This document shows positions 40,340-49,596 of a DNA stretch of 64,000 nt, piece by piece. The notes beneath the pieces were generated by a model. It had not been told where the DNA came from. It was given only the letters and a program-made list of their open reading frames with translations, and searched no databases. This DNA is from CAYVQE01 sp964633205. GTDB lineage: Bacteria; Myxococcota; B64-G9. How positions within the stretch are numbered: the stretch's first letter is position 1; each line of letters begins with the position of its first letter. The DNA lies in assembly GCA_964633205.1 (NCBI GenBank), contig CAZWFN010000003.1, forward strand, positions 1-64,000, given 5' to 3'. The translations under genes and the position numbers were made by a program.

Positions 40340-42700
40340 ATGGCCTACGTGCGCTGGTTGGAGGAGCTGGACAAGGACGACACCGCCCAGGTGGGCGGCA
40401 AGAACGCTTCGCTGGGCGAGATGATCGGCGCCCTGCGCCAGCAGGGCGTGCGCGTGCCCGGCGGCTTCGCCACCACGGCCGCGGCCTACCGCGCCTTTTT
40501 GGAGCACAACCAGCTCGAAGATCGCCTGGCCGAGCTGCTGTCCGGGCTCGATGACGGCCGGCCGCTGGCCGAGGTGGGCCGCGAAGTGCGGCGCACCTTG
40601 CGCGACGGCCGCTTCCCGGACGAGATCGCCGAGCCCATCCGCGAGGCCTACGCCGAGCTGTCGCAGCGCAACGAGACCGACGAGGTGGCGGTGGCGGTGC
40701 GCTCCTCGGCCACCGCCGAGGACCTGCCCCAGGCCAGCTTCGCCGGCCAGCAGGAGACCTTTCTCAACGTGCGCGGCGCCGCCGACCTGCTGGAGGCCTG
40801 CCGCGACTGCTACGCCTCGCTGTTCACCGACCGGGCCATCGCCTACCGCCGCGAGCAGGGCTTCGACCACCTGCAGGTGGCCCTGTCGGTGGGAGTGCAG
40901 AAGATGGTGCGCTCCGACAAGGGCGGCGCCGGGGTGATGTTCTCGATCGACACCGACTCGGGCTTTCCCCAGCTGGTGGTGATCAACGCCGCCTGGGGCC
41001 TGGGTGAGCTGGTGGTCCAGGGCACGGTCAACCCGGACGAGTACGCCGTGTTCAAACCCGCGCTGGAGCGCGAGGGCACCGTGCCCATCGTGCGCAAGCA
41101 CTGCGGCGCCAAGGAGAAGAAGATGGTCTATGCCGCCGGCGGCAGCGCCAACACGCGCACCGTGGACACCCCGGCCCGCCAGGCGCGCGCCTATGTGCTG
41201 TCCGAGGCGGACATCCTCGAGCTGGCCCGCTGGGCGGTGGCCATCGAGCGCCACTACGAGCAGCCGATGGACATGGAGTGGGCCCGCGACGGCGAGACCG
41301 GCGAGCTGTACTGCGTCCAGGCCCGGCCGGAGACGGTGCAGTCGCAGAAGGCGGCCGGGGCGCTGCAGACCTACCGCCTGAGCGAACGGGGCCGGGTGCT
41401 GGTCGAGGGCCTGGCCGTGGGCGAGGCCATCGCCGCCGGGCCGGTCAAGGTGCTGGGCGGGCCCGACGAGATGGATCGCTTCTCGGCCGGCGACGTGCTG
41501 GTGACCGATCGCACCGATCCGGACTGGGTGCCGATCATGAAGCAGGCCGCGGCCATCGTCACCGACCACGGCGGGCGCACCAGCCACGCCGCCATCGTCA
41601 GCCGCGAGCTGGGCCTGCCGGCCATCGTGGGCGCCGGCGATGCGGTCGAGCGGCTGGACGACGGGCAGCAGGTGACCATCTCCTGCGCCGAGGGCGAGAC
41701 CGGCCGGGTCTACGACGGCGAGCTGGAGTTCGAGCAGCGCCAGATCGATCTGGCCGAGCTGCCGGCCGCCCCGGTGCGGTTGATGATCAACGCCGCCAAC
41801 CCGGAGGCGGCGGTGCGCTGGTGGCGGCTGCCGGTGGCCGGCATCGGGCTGGCCCGGTTGGAGTTCGTCATCAACAACGTGATCAAGATCCATCCGCTGG
41901 CGCTGACCCGCTTCGACCAGCTCGAGTCGGACGCGGATCGCGAGCGCATCGCCGAGATCACCCGCGGCTACCGGGACAAGACGGCCTACTTCGTCGAGCA
42001 CCTGGCCCGCGGCATCGCCGCGCTGGCCGCCACCCAGCACCCCGACCCGGTCATCGTGCGGCTGAGCGATTTCAAGACCAACGAGTACGCCGCGCTGATC
42101 GGCGGGGCCGGCTTCGAGCCCCACGAGGAAAACCCCATGCTCGGCTTCCGCGGCGTGTCGCGCTACACCAGCGACGCCTACCGCGACGGCTTCGAGCTGG
42201 AGTGCCGGGCGCTGGTGCGGGCCCGCGAGGAGCTGGGCCTGGACAACGTGGCCGTGATGCTGCCCTTCGTGCGCACCCCCGAGGAGGCCGACCGGGTGAT
42301 CGCGGTGCTGGCCGACAACGGGCTGCGCCGCGGCGAGGCCGGGCTGAAGCTGTACATGATGTGCGAGGTGCCCTCCAACGTGCTGCTGGCCGAGCAGTTC
42401 GCCGAGCGCTTCGACGGCTTCTCCATCGGCAGCAACGATCTGACCCAGCTGGTGCTGGGGGTGGACCGCGACTCCGAGGAGCTCAGCGCGCTGTTCGACG
42501 AACGCCACCCGGCGGTCGAGCGCGCCATCGCCCAGGTGATCGAGCGCGCCCACCAGCACGACTGCACGGTGGGCATCTGCGGCCAGGCCCCCAGCGACTA
42601 CCCGGACTTCGCCCGCTTTCTGGTCGACGCCGGCATCGACTCGATCTCGCTCAACCCCGACAGCGTGATCGACGTGATCGAGCACCTGGCCGCGGATTGA
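40340..42700 (+). CDS. ppsA: Phosphoenolpyruvate synthase
   Basis: This enzyme makes phosphoenolpyruvate, AMP and phosphate from pyruvate and ATP, feeding gluconeogenesis. The 786-residue length is normal. The ATP-binding domain starts with GGKNASLGEMIGALR and has VAVRSSATAEDLPQASFAGQ. The swivelling domain has His416 in HGGRTSHAAIVSREL. The C-terminal PEP/pyruvate barrel includes LSDFKTNEYAALIGG and the final GICGQAPSDYP with the catalytic Cys. The PEP synthase reading is favoured over pyruvate phosphate dikinase by length and by the ExKTNEY motif. Confidence 0.95.
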   Translation: MAYVRWLEELDKDDTAQVGGKNASLGEMIGALRQQGVRVPGGFATTAAAYRAFLEHNQLEDRLAELLSGLDDGRPLAEVGREVRRTLRDGRFPDEIAEPIREAYAELSQRNETDEVAVAVRSSATAEDLPQASFAGQQETFLNVRGAADLLEACRDCYASLFTDRAIAYRREQGFDHLQVALSVGVQKMVRSDKGGAGVMFSIDTDSGFPQLVVINAAWGLGELVVQGTVNPDEYAVFKPALEREGTVPIVRKHCGAKEKKMVYAAGGSANTRTVDTPARQARAYVLSEADILELARWAVAIERHYEQPMDMEWARDGETGELYCVQARPETVQSQKAAGALQTYRLSERGRVLVEGLAVGEAIAAGPVKVLGGPDEMDRFSAGDVLVTDRTDPDWVPIMKQAAAIVTDHGGRTSHAAIVSRELGLPAIVGAGDAVERLDDGQQVTISCAEGETGRVYDGELEFEQRQIDLAELPAAPVRLMINAANPEAAVRWWRLPVAGIGLARLEFVINNVIKIHPLALTRFDQLESDADRERIAEITRGYRDKTAYFVEHLARGIAALAATQHPDPVIVRLSDFKTNEYAALIGGAGFEPHEENPMLGFRGVSRYTSDAYRDGFELECRALVRAREELGLDNVAVMLPFVRTPEEADRVIAVLADNGLRRGEAGLKLYMMCEVPSNVLLAEQFAERFDGFSIGSNDLTQLVLGVDRDSEELSALFDERHPAVERAIAQVIERAHQHDCTVGICGQAPSDYPDFARFLVDAGIDSISLNPDSVIDVIEHLAAD

Positions 42701-42718
42701 GCCACGGGGCGGACCGCC

Positions 42719-45247
42719 ATGTGCGCCGAGAAGCGAGAGCAACGGGCCCATGCGGGCGGCGAGCTGGAGGAGATCGATCTGGACCAGGTGCGCCGGCGGC
42801 TCGACGTCGATACCGCGCAGGGCCTGGCCGGTGATGCTGTCGAGCAGCGGCTTGCGCGCTACGGGCCCAACGACATCGCCGAGAAGGAAAAGTCCACCCT
42901 GCGCAAGCTGGTGGGGCACTTCTGGGGGCCCATCCCCTGGATGATCGAGGTGGCCGCGCTGCTGGCCCTGGTGGCCCAGCGCTGGGAGGACTTCGGCGTC
43001 ATCTTCACCATGCTGCTGATCAACGGCGGGGTGGGCTTCTGGCACGAGAACAAGGCCGACAAGGCCATCGAGAAGCTCAAGGAGACCATGGCCCCGCGGG
43101 CCCGGGTGCTGCGCGGCGGCGCGCTCGACACCATCGACGCCCGCCAGCTGGTGCCGGGCGACGTCATCGAGCTGCGCATGGGCGACGTGGTGCCGGCCGA
43201 CGCCCGGCTGCTGGAGGATCAGCGGCTGCACCTGGACGAGTCGGCCCTGACCGGCGAGTCGTTGCCGGTCGACAAGGACCCCGGGGCGGCGCTGTACTCC
43301 AGCACCACGGTCAAGCGCGGCGAGGGCCGGGCGCTGGTGGTGGCCACCGGCGGGGACACCGAGTTCGCCCGCACCGTGGAGCTGGTCGCCAGCGCCGAGC
43401 AGAAGTCCCATTTCCAGAAGGCCGTGCTGCGCATCGGCTACTTCCTGATCAGCGTCACCGCCCTGCTGGTGCTGGTGATCGTGCTCTACACCCTGCTGCT
43501 GCGCGACGACCCCTGGACCCAGGTGCTGCTGTTCGCCCTGGGCCTGACCCTGGCCGGCATTCCCCAGGCGCTGCCGGCGGTGATGTCGGTGACCATGTCG
43601 GTCGGCGCCAGCCGGCTGGCGCGCAAGAAGGCCATCGTGTCGCGGCTGGCGGCCATGGAGGAGATGGCCGGGCTGCAGGTGCTGTGCGCTGACAAGACCG
43701 GCACCCTGACCCGCAACCGGTTGGAGCTGCAGCAGCCGGTGGTGCTGGAGGCCGAGGACGAGCGCGATCTGCTGCGGGCGGCCGCGCTGGCCTCGCGCAC
43801 CGACCACGAAGACGATCCGATCGACGCGGCCATCGCCGAGGCGCTGCCCGCCGATCTGTCCTTCGCGGGCTACCAGGTGATCGAGTTCAACGACTTCGAC
43901 CCCACCCGCAAGCGGGCCGATGCCACGGTGGAGTACGGCGGCGAGCGGTTCCAGGTGGCCAAGGGCGCGCCGCAGGTGATCCTGGAGTTGACCGAAGCCG
44001 ATCAGCAGCGATGCGACGAGATCAAGCGGCGGGTCCAGCAGCTGGGCCAGGAGGGCTTCCGCGCCCTGGGCGTCGGGCGCAACCGCGGCGAGGGCTGGGT
44101 CTATTTGGGCATCCTGCCGCTGCTCGATCCGCCGCGCGACGACGCGGCCGCGGTCATCGAGGAGGCCCGCGACCACGGCATCGACATCCGCATGTTGACC
44201 GGCGACCACGAGGCCATCGCCCGCCAGGTCACCGGCCAGCTCGGCATGGGCCAGCAGGTGGTGGCGGCCGCTGACATCTTCGGCGCCAGCGACGAGGAGG
44301 GCGGCGGCGCGAGCGAGCAGCGGCAGCGCCAGGCGGTGCTGGAGAGCGCCGGCTTCGCCGAGGTGACCCCGGAGCACAAGTTCGACATCGTCAAGACCTT
44401 CCAGCACGACGACCGCATCGTGGGCATGACCGGCGACGGGGTCAACGACGCCCCGGCGCTGCAGCAGGCCGACGTGGGCGTGGCCGTGTCCTCGGCCACC
44501 GACGCCACCCGGGCGGCGGCCGACCTGATCCTGACCGACCAGGGCCTGGGGGTCATCACCCACGCGGTGGAGGAGGCCCGGCGCATCTTCGAGCGCATGA
44601 TCGGCTACGCCACCTTCCGCATCACCGAGTCGATGCGGGTGCTGCTGTTCGTGTCGATCTCCATCCTGGCGTTCAGCTTCTACCCGGTCACCCCGATCAT
44701 GATCGTGCTGCTGGCCATCCTCAACGACATCCCCATCATGACCATCGCCTGGGACAAGGTGTCCACCGCCCGCGACCCGGTGCGCTGGGACATGAGGCGG
44801 GTGCTGTCGCTGGCGGCCATGCTGGGCATCGCCGGGGTGGTCTCCAGCTTCCTGCTGTTCTGGTACGTCGAGACCACCATGGACCTGCCGCAGGCCCAGC
44901 TGCAGACCATGTTCTTCCTCAAGCTGCTGGTGGCCGGCCACATGACCATCTTTTTGACCCGCAACCAGGGCTGGCTGTGGAGCAAGCCGCTGCCGGCCCT
45001 GTCGCTGTTTCTCACCCTGGAGGGCACCCAGATCGTCGGCACCCTGGTGGCCGTCTACGGCATCCTGGTCGAGCCCATCGGCTGGGCCCTGGCCGGCATC
45101 GTCTGGGGCTACGCCCTGGTGTGGCTGCTGCTGCTCAACGCGGCCAAGGTGCTCATGCTCAAGCTGATGAACCGCGGCCAAGCCCAACACGAGCGCTCCA
45201 CCAGCGCCGGCTCACAGCCGACCGAATCCAGCCCGGCCGCCGGCTGA
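42719..45247 (+). CDS. P3A-type plasma-membrane proton-exporting ATPase
   Basis: The 842-residue protein has the P-type core: TGES (LTGESLPVDKD), PxxLP-like GIPQALPAVMS, phosphorylation site DKTGTLT at Asp325 and hinge MTGDGVNDAPAL. Ten or so hydrophobic segments are present. The short N-terminus and the sequences FWHENKADKAIEKLKE and ADVGVAVSSATDATRAAAD place it with the P3A proton pumps found in fungi, plants and some bacteria. It probably exports protons to control cytoplasmic pH or drive transport. It begins 18 bases after ppsA, so both may be cotranscribed. Confidence 0.92.
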   Translation: MCAEKREQRAHAGGELEEIDLDQVRRRLDVDTAQGLAGDAVEQRLARYGPNDIAEKEKSTLRKLVGHFWGPIPWMIEVAALLALVAQRWEDFGVIFTMLLINGGVGFWHENKADKAIEKLKETMAPRARVLRGGALDTIDARQLVPGDVIELRMGDVVPADARLLEDQRLHLDESALTGESLPVDKDPGAALYSSTTVKRGEGRALVVATGGDTEFARTVELVASAEQKSHFQKAVLRIGYFLISVTALLVLVIVLYTLLLRDDPWTQVLLFALGLTLAGIPQALPAVMSVTMSVGASRLARKKAIVSRLAAMEEMAGLQVLCADKTGTLTRNRLELQQPVVLEAEDERDLLRAAALASRTDHEDDPIDAAIAEALPADLSFAGYQVIEFNDFDPTRKRADATVEYGGERFQVAKGAPQVILELTEADQQRCDEIKRRVQQLGQEGFRALGVGRNRGEGWVYLGILPLLDPPRDDAAAVIEEARDHGIDIRMLTGDHEAIARQVTGQLGMGQQVVAAADIFGASDEEGGGASEQRQRQAVLESAGFAEVTPEHKFDIVKTFQHDDRIVGMTGDGVNDAPALQQADVGVAVSSATDATRAAADLILTDQGLGVITHAVEEARRIFERMIGYATFRITESMRVLLFVSISILAFSFYPVTPIMIVLLAILNDIPIMTIAWDKVSTARDPVRWDMRRVLSLAAMLGIAGVVSSFLLFWYVETTMDLPQAQLQTMFFLKLLVAGHMTIFLTRNQGWLWSKPLPALSLFLTLEGTQIVGTLVAVYGILVEPIGWALAGIVWGYALVWLLLLNAAKVLMLKLMNRGQAQHERSTSAGSQPTESSPAAG

Positions 45248-45297
45248 GCACCGAACCGAAAACCACCGCTTTCGTTCCGGCGTGGCCGCAGGGGGCC

Positions 45298-46179
45298 TCA
45301 GAAGCCATAGGCCAGTCCGATGGCGAAGTGCAAGGGGGCGCCGAACTCGGCCTCCTCGCGCAGCGGAACCGCGATGCGCAGCAGGGGCTCGACAGCGCCG
45401 AAGTCCAACCAGGCGCCCAGATTGAGCCAGGCCAGGTGATGCGCGGCTTTCTGCCGCACGGGGAAGAGACCGCGGAACTCGAGGCCGATGCGTCCCAGGC
45501 CTTCCAGCCGGTAGCCGGCGCCGAAGTTGAGCAGCATGTCGCCTCGGACGTCCCGCTCTCCGGTCCGCCGCACGGGTATGCGCACCGCGCTGCCCAGTTC
45601 GAGCTGCAGCCACAGGCCGCCGTAGGCTGCGGTCAGCAGGGCCAGCGGCCGCAGCACCGCATCGTGGGGGCTGTGGTAGAGCAGATCCTGGTGGGCGAAG
45701 AAGCCGGCCGTCTGCGCGATCCAATCGCCGCTGTCCTCTTCTTGTTCGATCAGGCCGGCGCTCAGCCCCAGGGCGGCGCCGCCGCAGACGCGCCAGCCGC
45801 CCCGGCTGCAGAACTTGAACCGCGCCTCCAGGGCCGGATTGCCCAACACCACGGTGTCGTCCGCATCCTGGTGGAAGGTCAGGGCCAGCGGCAGGGCCAG
45901 GCCCAGGCTGAACGGATCCAGGTCCAATTGTCCGCTGAGCAGCGGTGCCAGGGTGACGCCCACGACCCGAGGTGAGGCCGGCACCACCGGCAGGGACAGG
46001 CTCAGGTGCTGGGCACCGCTCAGATCCTGCAGCGTGAACAGCCGTCCCGGCCCGGGAGCGGACGCGGCCTCGCCCTGCGGCGGGATCAGACCCAGGTTCT
46101 GCGATGCGGCGGCGGCCGGTGAACAGACACCCACCAGCGCCCCCGCAAGCAGCAGCCAGTACATCGGTCGAGGCTTCAT
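45298..46179 (-). CDS. Outer-membrane beta-barrel protein of unknown function (1)
   Basis: The 293-residue protein has a signal peptide (1-25, ending PAAAA). Alternating hydrophobic/polar beta-strands run through the sequence, and it finishes with a strand ending in phenylalanine (FAIGLAYGF), the usual outer-membrane insertion signal. No family is recognised. A ribosome site GGGAGG precedes the ATG. It is the second gene after a similar barrel gene, 18 bases downstream of it, so they form an operon. Confidence 0.78.
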   Translation of the reverse strand: MKPRPMYWLLLAGALVGVCSPAAAASQNLGLIPPQGEAASAPGPGRLFTLQDLSGAQHLSLSLPVVPASPRVVGVTLAPLLSGQLDLDPFSLGLALPLALTFHQDADDTVVLGNPALEARFKFCSRGGWRVCGGAALGLSAGLIEQEEDSGDWIAQTAGFFAHQDLLYHSPHDAVLRPLALLTAAYGGLWLQLELGSAVRIPVRRTGERDVRGDMLLNFGAGYRLEGLGRIGLEFRGLFPVRQKAAHHLAWLNLGAWLDFGAVEPLLRIAVPLREEAEFGAPLHFAIGLAYGF

Positions 46180-46197
46180 CGTTCGCCTCCCTCGGGA

Positions 46198-47631
46198 CTA
46201 CAGGGACAACCAGCCCAGCTCGGCTTGCAGCGGACCGTGCGCGGTGAAGGCGCCGGCGGCGTGGCCCCAGTTGTAGCTGAAGCTCAGGCTGACGGTGAAC
46301 CGGTTGCTCTCGATATCGATCAAGCTCTCGTGGGACCGATCCGCGTGGAACAGGTCGATCGACAGGCCCACCGAGTAATAGTGGCCGCGGTGGTAGGCGA
46401 AGTCGTAGTTGAACTCGGCACCCAGGTAGATGGTGTCGACCACGCCGGGCCGGAAGCGGTCCACCGGTCGGTAGACGAGATAGGGCGCGATGCGCAGCCG
46501 TCCCTGGCTGTTGTAGTGCGCATCGTAGAAGTTGCGCGTGAGCTGGGCCGGCAGCCGCAGCTCCAGGTCCCATCCGGGCCAATGGGACTCTCCCGAGTCT
46601 TCGCTCTGCTGTAGATGGAAGGTGATCGCCGGGCTCAGGCGCAGCCAGGCATCCAGGCCCAGCTGGAAGATCTCGGTATAGCTGAAGGCGAAGTCGAAAA
46701 AGGCCAGGTTGCTGGTGTGGTTCGAATGGGCGGGCCGCAGGTGGTCGTAGCCGGCGTGCATGCCGAAACGCAGGTCGCGGCCCAGCAGGCGGCCGTCGAT
46801 TTGGGGATCGTCGAAGATGGCCAGGAAGTCGTAGGTCGCCGACAGCGAGGGCTCGCCCTGCAGCAGGCCCGCCTGGTGCAACAGCTTGAAGGTGTAGAAA
46901 AGCTGCTCCTGGCTGCCCAGCCCGTCGCGCAGGGCGAACCAGGTGAGCAGGATGCGGTCGCCCACCGCTTTCGGGATGGGGCTGGCCAGCAGACCGTGAT
47001 CCAGCAGCATGCGCTCCAGCTTGAGCAGGCGCAGCCGTGGGCCGATGTCCAGCAGTCGGCCGATGCCGAAGCCCGCCCCCAGCACGGCCCGGGCCTGGCC
47101 CCACTGCTCGGTCCGATCGTCCCGGCTCTGATGCTCGACCCCGAAGCCGAGCGGATCGGCTGCCGCCTGGACGAAGACGAAGGCCTGTTCCCAGGGCCGG
47201 CGGCCGGCGGAGCGGCCTTCGGTCAGGTAGTAGCGCAGGTCCAGGACACTGGCCTGCAAGCGCGCGCTCCAGGCCACGGTCTTGACATCGGCGGTCAGCC
47301 CGGTCTCCAGGCTGGTATCGAGCTCGGCGGTGAAGCTGTATCCCCAGCGCTCGTGCTCCATGCGGCGGCTGAAGGCCAGTCCGGCGTCGAGGTTCAGGTC
47401 CAGCACGTCGCCGGGCCCGTCGACCACGCGATAGTCCGCCTCGCCGAAGACCGCGATCAGCCGCAGGCTCTCGCCGAAGGCCAGCACATCGGCCCCCACT
47501 TCGGGCAGCTCCAGCGCGGGCAGACTCCGATAGATCGCTGCATTGCCTTCAGCCCCGGCAGACCCGGCCGCCCCCAGCAGGCCGGCAAGAACTCCCAGGC
47601 CGAGTAAACACCCCGTCGGCATCCGCCGCAT
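46198..47631 (-). CDS. Outer-membrane beta-barrel protein of unknown function (2)
   Basis: The start is ATG at 47629-47631, six bases after GGGGG; a TTG at 47637 is possible. The 477-residue product has a signal peptide ending GSAGAEG. Many amphipathic strands with aromatic belts follow (GRLRIAPYLVYRPVDRF, YLGAEFNYDFAYHRGHYYSVGLSIDLF). The end LQAELGWLSL is not a typical Phe end. It looks like a large barrel or surface protein made of 16 or more strands. It is the first gene of the two-gene operon. No substrate is suggested. Confidence 0.75.
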   Translation of the reverse strand: MRRMPTGCLLGLGVLAGLLGAAGSAGAEGNAAIYRSLPALELPEVGADVLAFGESLRLIAVFGEADYRVVDGPGDVLDLNLDAGLAFSRRMEHERWGYSFTAELDTSLETGLTADVKTVAWSARLQASVLDLRYYLTEGRSAGRRPWEQAFVFVQAAADPLGFGVEHQSRDDRTEQWGQARAVLGAGFGIGRLLDIGPRLRLLKLERMLLDHGLLASPIPKAVGDRILLTWFALRDGLGSQEQLFYTFKLLHQAGLLQGEPSLSATYDFLAIFDDPQIDGRLLGRDLRFGMHAGYDHLRPAHSNHTSNLAFFDFAFSYTEIFQLGLDAWLRLSPAITFHLQQSEDSGESHWPGWDLELRLPAQLTRNFYDAHYNSQGRLRIAPYLVYRPVDRFRPGVVDTIYLGAEFNYDFAYHRGHYYSVGLSIDLFHADRSHESLIDIESNRFTVSLSFSYNWGHAAGAFTAHGPLQAELGWLSL

Positions 47632-47809
47632 CAGCAACCCCCGGTGACTATCGATTTGTCCAAAGGCTATGGGAACGGGCCCGGAGAGTCAATGGGACTC
47701 CAATCGTCTGGATACGGCGCGGCTGAAAAGGGGACCGAACCTGTGCTAGCTTTCCGATTCGAGTTCGCCGATTGAATTGATTGTGGATCGATTGAGGAAG
47801 GAGTGCGTC

Positions 47810-48358
47810 TTGGGACTTCGAACGCATCTGCGCTGGCGGCCCTTGGTCCGTGTGGCAACCATGGTCGCAGCGGCGGGTTTGTTGGCCGCCGCCTGCGGCG
47901 GGGACGGCTCCGGGGGCGGTGAGTCGAGCGAATACTACGTGCGCGCCACCATCACCCTGACCGACGGCCAGGTGATCGACTTCGACCAGGCCTGCAACGT
48001 GACCCAGGCGGACATCATGGACGAGTCGCTGTGGGGCATCGAGGCCAAGGACATCTCGGTGCCCATCGGCCTGGTGTTCAGCTGGAAGGAGAGCCATGTC
48101 ACCGGCCCCGGCACGCACGACGCCAGCGAGGGCATCGGCGACTTTTCGGTCTCGGTGGCCCGGCAGCATCCCACCGATCCGAGCAAGGTGCGCATCTCGA
48201 CGGCCGGCGACGGCCGCGTGACCTTCAGCGCGTTGGACTATGCGCCCGGCAGCGCCATCGATGGCACCTTCGACGGCATCGTGATGCAGCGCGACGAGCC
48301 GGACGATCAGGTGCACATCACCGCCGACGACGGCAGCTTCCACTGCCGCGTCGACTGA
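47810..48358 (+). CDS. Small lipoprotein of unknown function
   Basis: The start is set at TTG 47810 because AGGAAGGAG lies 6 bases upstream and the resulting N-terminus is a proper signal peptide with lipobox AAAC followed by a Gly/Ser linker. The frame is open to 47777. The 182-residue product is beta-rich and acidic (VRISTAGDGRVTFSALDYAPG) with two Cys that may form a disulfide. No family is recognised. It ends just 45 bases before the left copy of the 247-bp direct repeat. Confidence 0.75.
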   Translation: MGLRTHLRWRPLVRVATMVAAAGLLAAACGGDGSGGGESSEYYVRATITLTDGQVIDFDQACNVTQADIMDESLWGIEAKDISVPIGLVFSWKESHVTGPGTHDASEGIGDFSVSVARQHPTDPSKVRISTAGDGRVTFSALDYAPGSAIDGTFDGIVMQRDEPDDQVHITADDGSFHCRVD

Positions 48359-48403
48359 GCGGTTCCCACGGTGGCGGGCGCTGCGGGCTTCGGCCGCGGC
48401 GCA

Positions 48404-48650
48404 GCGCAGGCGGACGCGGGCGAGGACCGGGTTGTGGTCGGAGTGGGCGAAGCCGAGATCGGCGCATTCGACCGCCAGCAGCTCCACGTCGGGTCCGAGC
48501 AGAAAGGCGTCGACCGTGGTGGTGAAGGTCTCGCCCGGGCGGTAGGGCGCGTCGGTGGCCCGCAGGCTGGGCCTGTCCGCATCCCAGGCCCGGCGCCAGC
48601 CGGGCGGGGTCCAGCCGGCCGGCACCTGCTGGAACCAGTCGGGCCGGCGC
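48404..48650 (-). pseudogene. Truncated 3' fragment of an EEP-family gene (left direct repeat)
   Basis: These 247 bases are identical, as far as I can read, to 51005-51251, which encode about 82 C-terminal residues of the intact endonuclease/exonuclease/phosphatase-family protein. The fragment includes FTTTVDAFLLGPDVELLAVE and the catalytic SDHNPV, but lacks the first 270 residues and has no stop at the right place. It cannot make a working enzyme. It marks the left boundary of the inserted two-gene module. Confidence 0.9.
48404..48650. repeat. 247-bp direct repeat, left copy
   Basis: Left member of a perfect-looking direct repeat; the right copy is 51005-51251, with a period of 2,601 bases. 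The bases directly outside differ (A versus G before, T versus C after), so the borders are sharp. Confidence 0.92.
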
Positions 48651-48699
48651 TTGGCCATTGTCCGCGCTGAGTTCTCCGGCTGCGCCGGGCTCCGGCCGG

Positions 48700-49596
48700 C
48701 TAGTCTGCACCTTTTGTCGAGAATCCCAGTGCCCTGAAAAACCGGGCCATCACCCGTTGGATGCTCGACTCGGAGACCGTCGTGCCTATTGTGGCGTAGA
48801 TTCGGGCCACGGAAACTGGGCCGTCTGAGGTTGCGTCGTTGAAGTTTCGGGTCGCGATCTTGGATACGTTTTGCCACCAGGCGGCCGGAATTCGCTTGGC
48901 GGCTTTGAGCCGGTCGAGCTCGTCCTTGATGGACTGCCAGTGGTCGTGGCTGGCGACCGCCAGGTCGTAAACGTAGGCAAGGTCCTTGTCCCTTTTGGCC
49001 GCATCGCTGCGCCGCTGGGATACGAGCAGCTTGTGCAACGCATAGCATGCCGGTTGCGGGATCATGACTTCACATGGTGCGTCCAGGTGGAGCTGGGGCA
49101 GCGAAGCCAGATCGAAGGTCAGCGAGTTTTCGGTGAGGAGCCCGACGAAGGGCAGGGCGACGACCTTGAAGTCGGCCTGGACGTCGAGCTTGGTCAGGTC
49201 GCGCCCTGTGCGCGATGTCGGCCCGCCGGGCCGGTCGGTGATGAAGTCCAGGTAGACCGGGGCAGGGGTCTTGTCGTCGAAGCGTTCGTGCTGGTACTTG
49301 GCCACGGGTGGGACCACGAACTGGGACAGCACTTCGCGGTAGCCGGCCGCCTCGATGGCTTGGCGGATGGTGCGCCCCTGCCTCAGCGGGATCTCGTTGA
49401 GCACCGCCCAGTCGATATCGAAGGTCATCAGGTGGGCCGGAGTGTCGGCTCTGGTGGAGAACAGCTGCCGGTAGCACAGGGGTACCAGGCCGCCGGCCAG
49501 GACGATCTCTGCCCGATAGTCGGAAAGCGCCTGCGCTGCCCGGACCAGGTCCGCGTAGACCTCGTCGATGTCGGGTTGGTGGTCGGGATTCGCCAT
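48700..49596 (-). CDS. AbiEii-like nucleotidyltransferase (toxin component)
   Basis: The ATG (49594-49596) overlaps the stop of the upstream gene. The 298-residue protein has a nucleotidyltransferase-like start (AEIVLAGGLVPLCYRQLFS) and the later TFDIDWAV acidic pair, which could bind metal. A helical C-terminal half includes YALHKLLVSQRRSDAAKRDKDLAYVYDL. That pattern is common in AbiEii/AbiGii-type nucleotidyltransferases and related toxin proteins. AbiEii proteins modify tRNA or nucleotides and are held back by an AbiEi partner, which the preceding gene probably encodes. The classic GSxxxG...DxD signature is degenerate, so enzymatic activity is not certain. Confidence 0.68.
   Translation of the reverse strand: MANPDHQPDIDEVYADLVRAAQALSDYRAEIVLAGGLVPLCYRQLFSTRADTPAHLMTFDIDWAVLNEIPLRQGRTIRQAIEAAGYREVLSQFVVPPVAKYQHERFDDKTPAPVYLDFITDRPGGPTSRTGRDLTKLDVQADFKVVALPFVGLLTENSLTFDLASLPQLHLDAPCEVMIPQPACYALHKLLVSQRRSDAAKRDKDLAYVYDLAVASHDHWQSIKDELDRLKAAKRIPAAWWQNVSKIATRNFNDATSDGPVSVARIYATIGTTVSESSIQRVMARFFRALGFSTKGAD

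Noticed and set aside
38402..45190. A 2,262-codon open frame on the minus strand
   Set aside because: Only the 38402-39538 part has a start with ribosome site and protein-like composition. The rest lies opposite ppsA and the P3A ATPase and is a by-product of very high GC.
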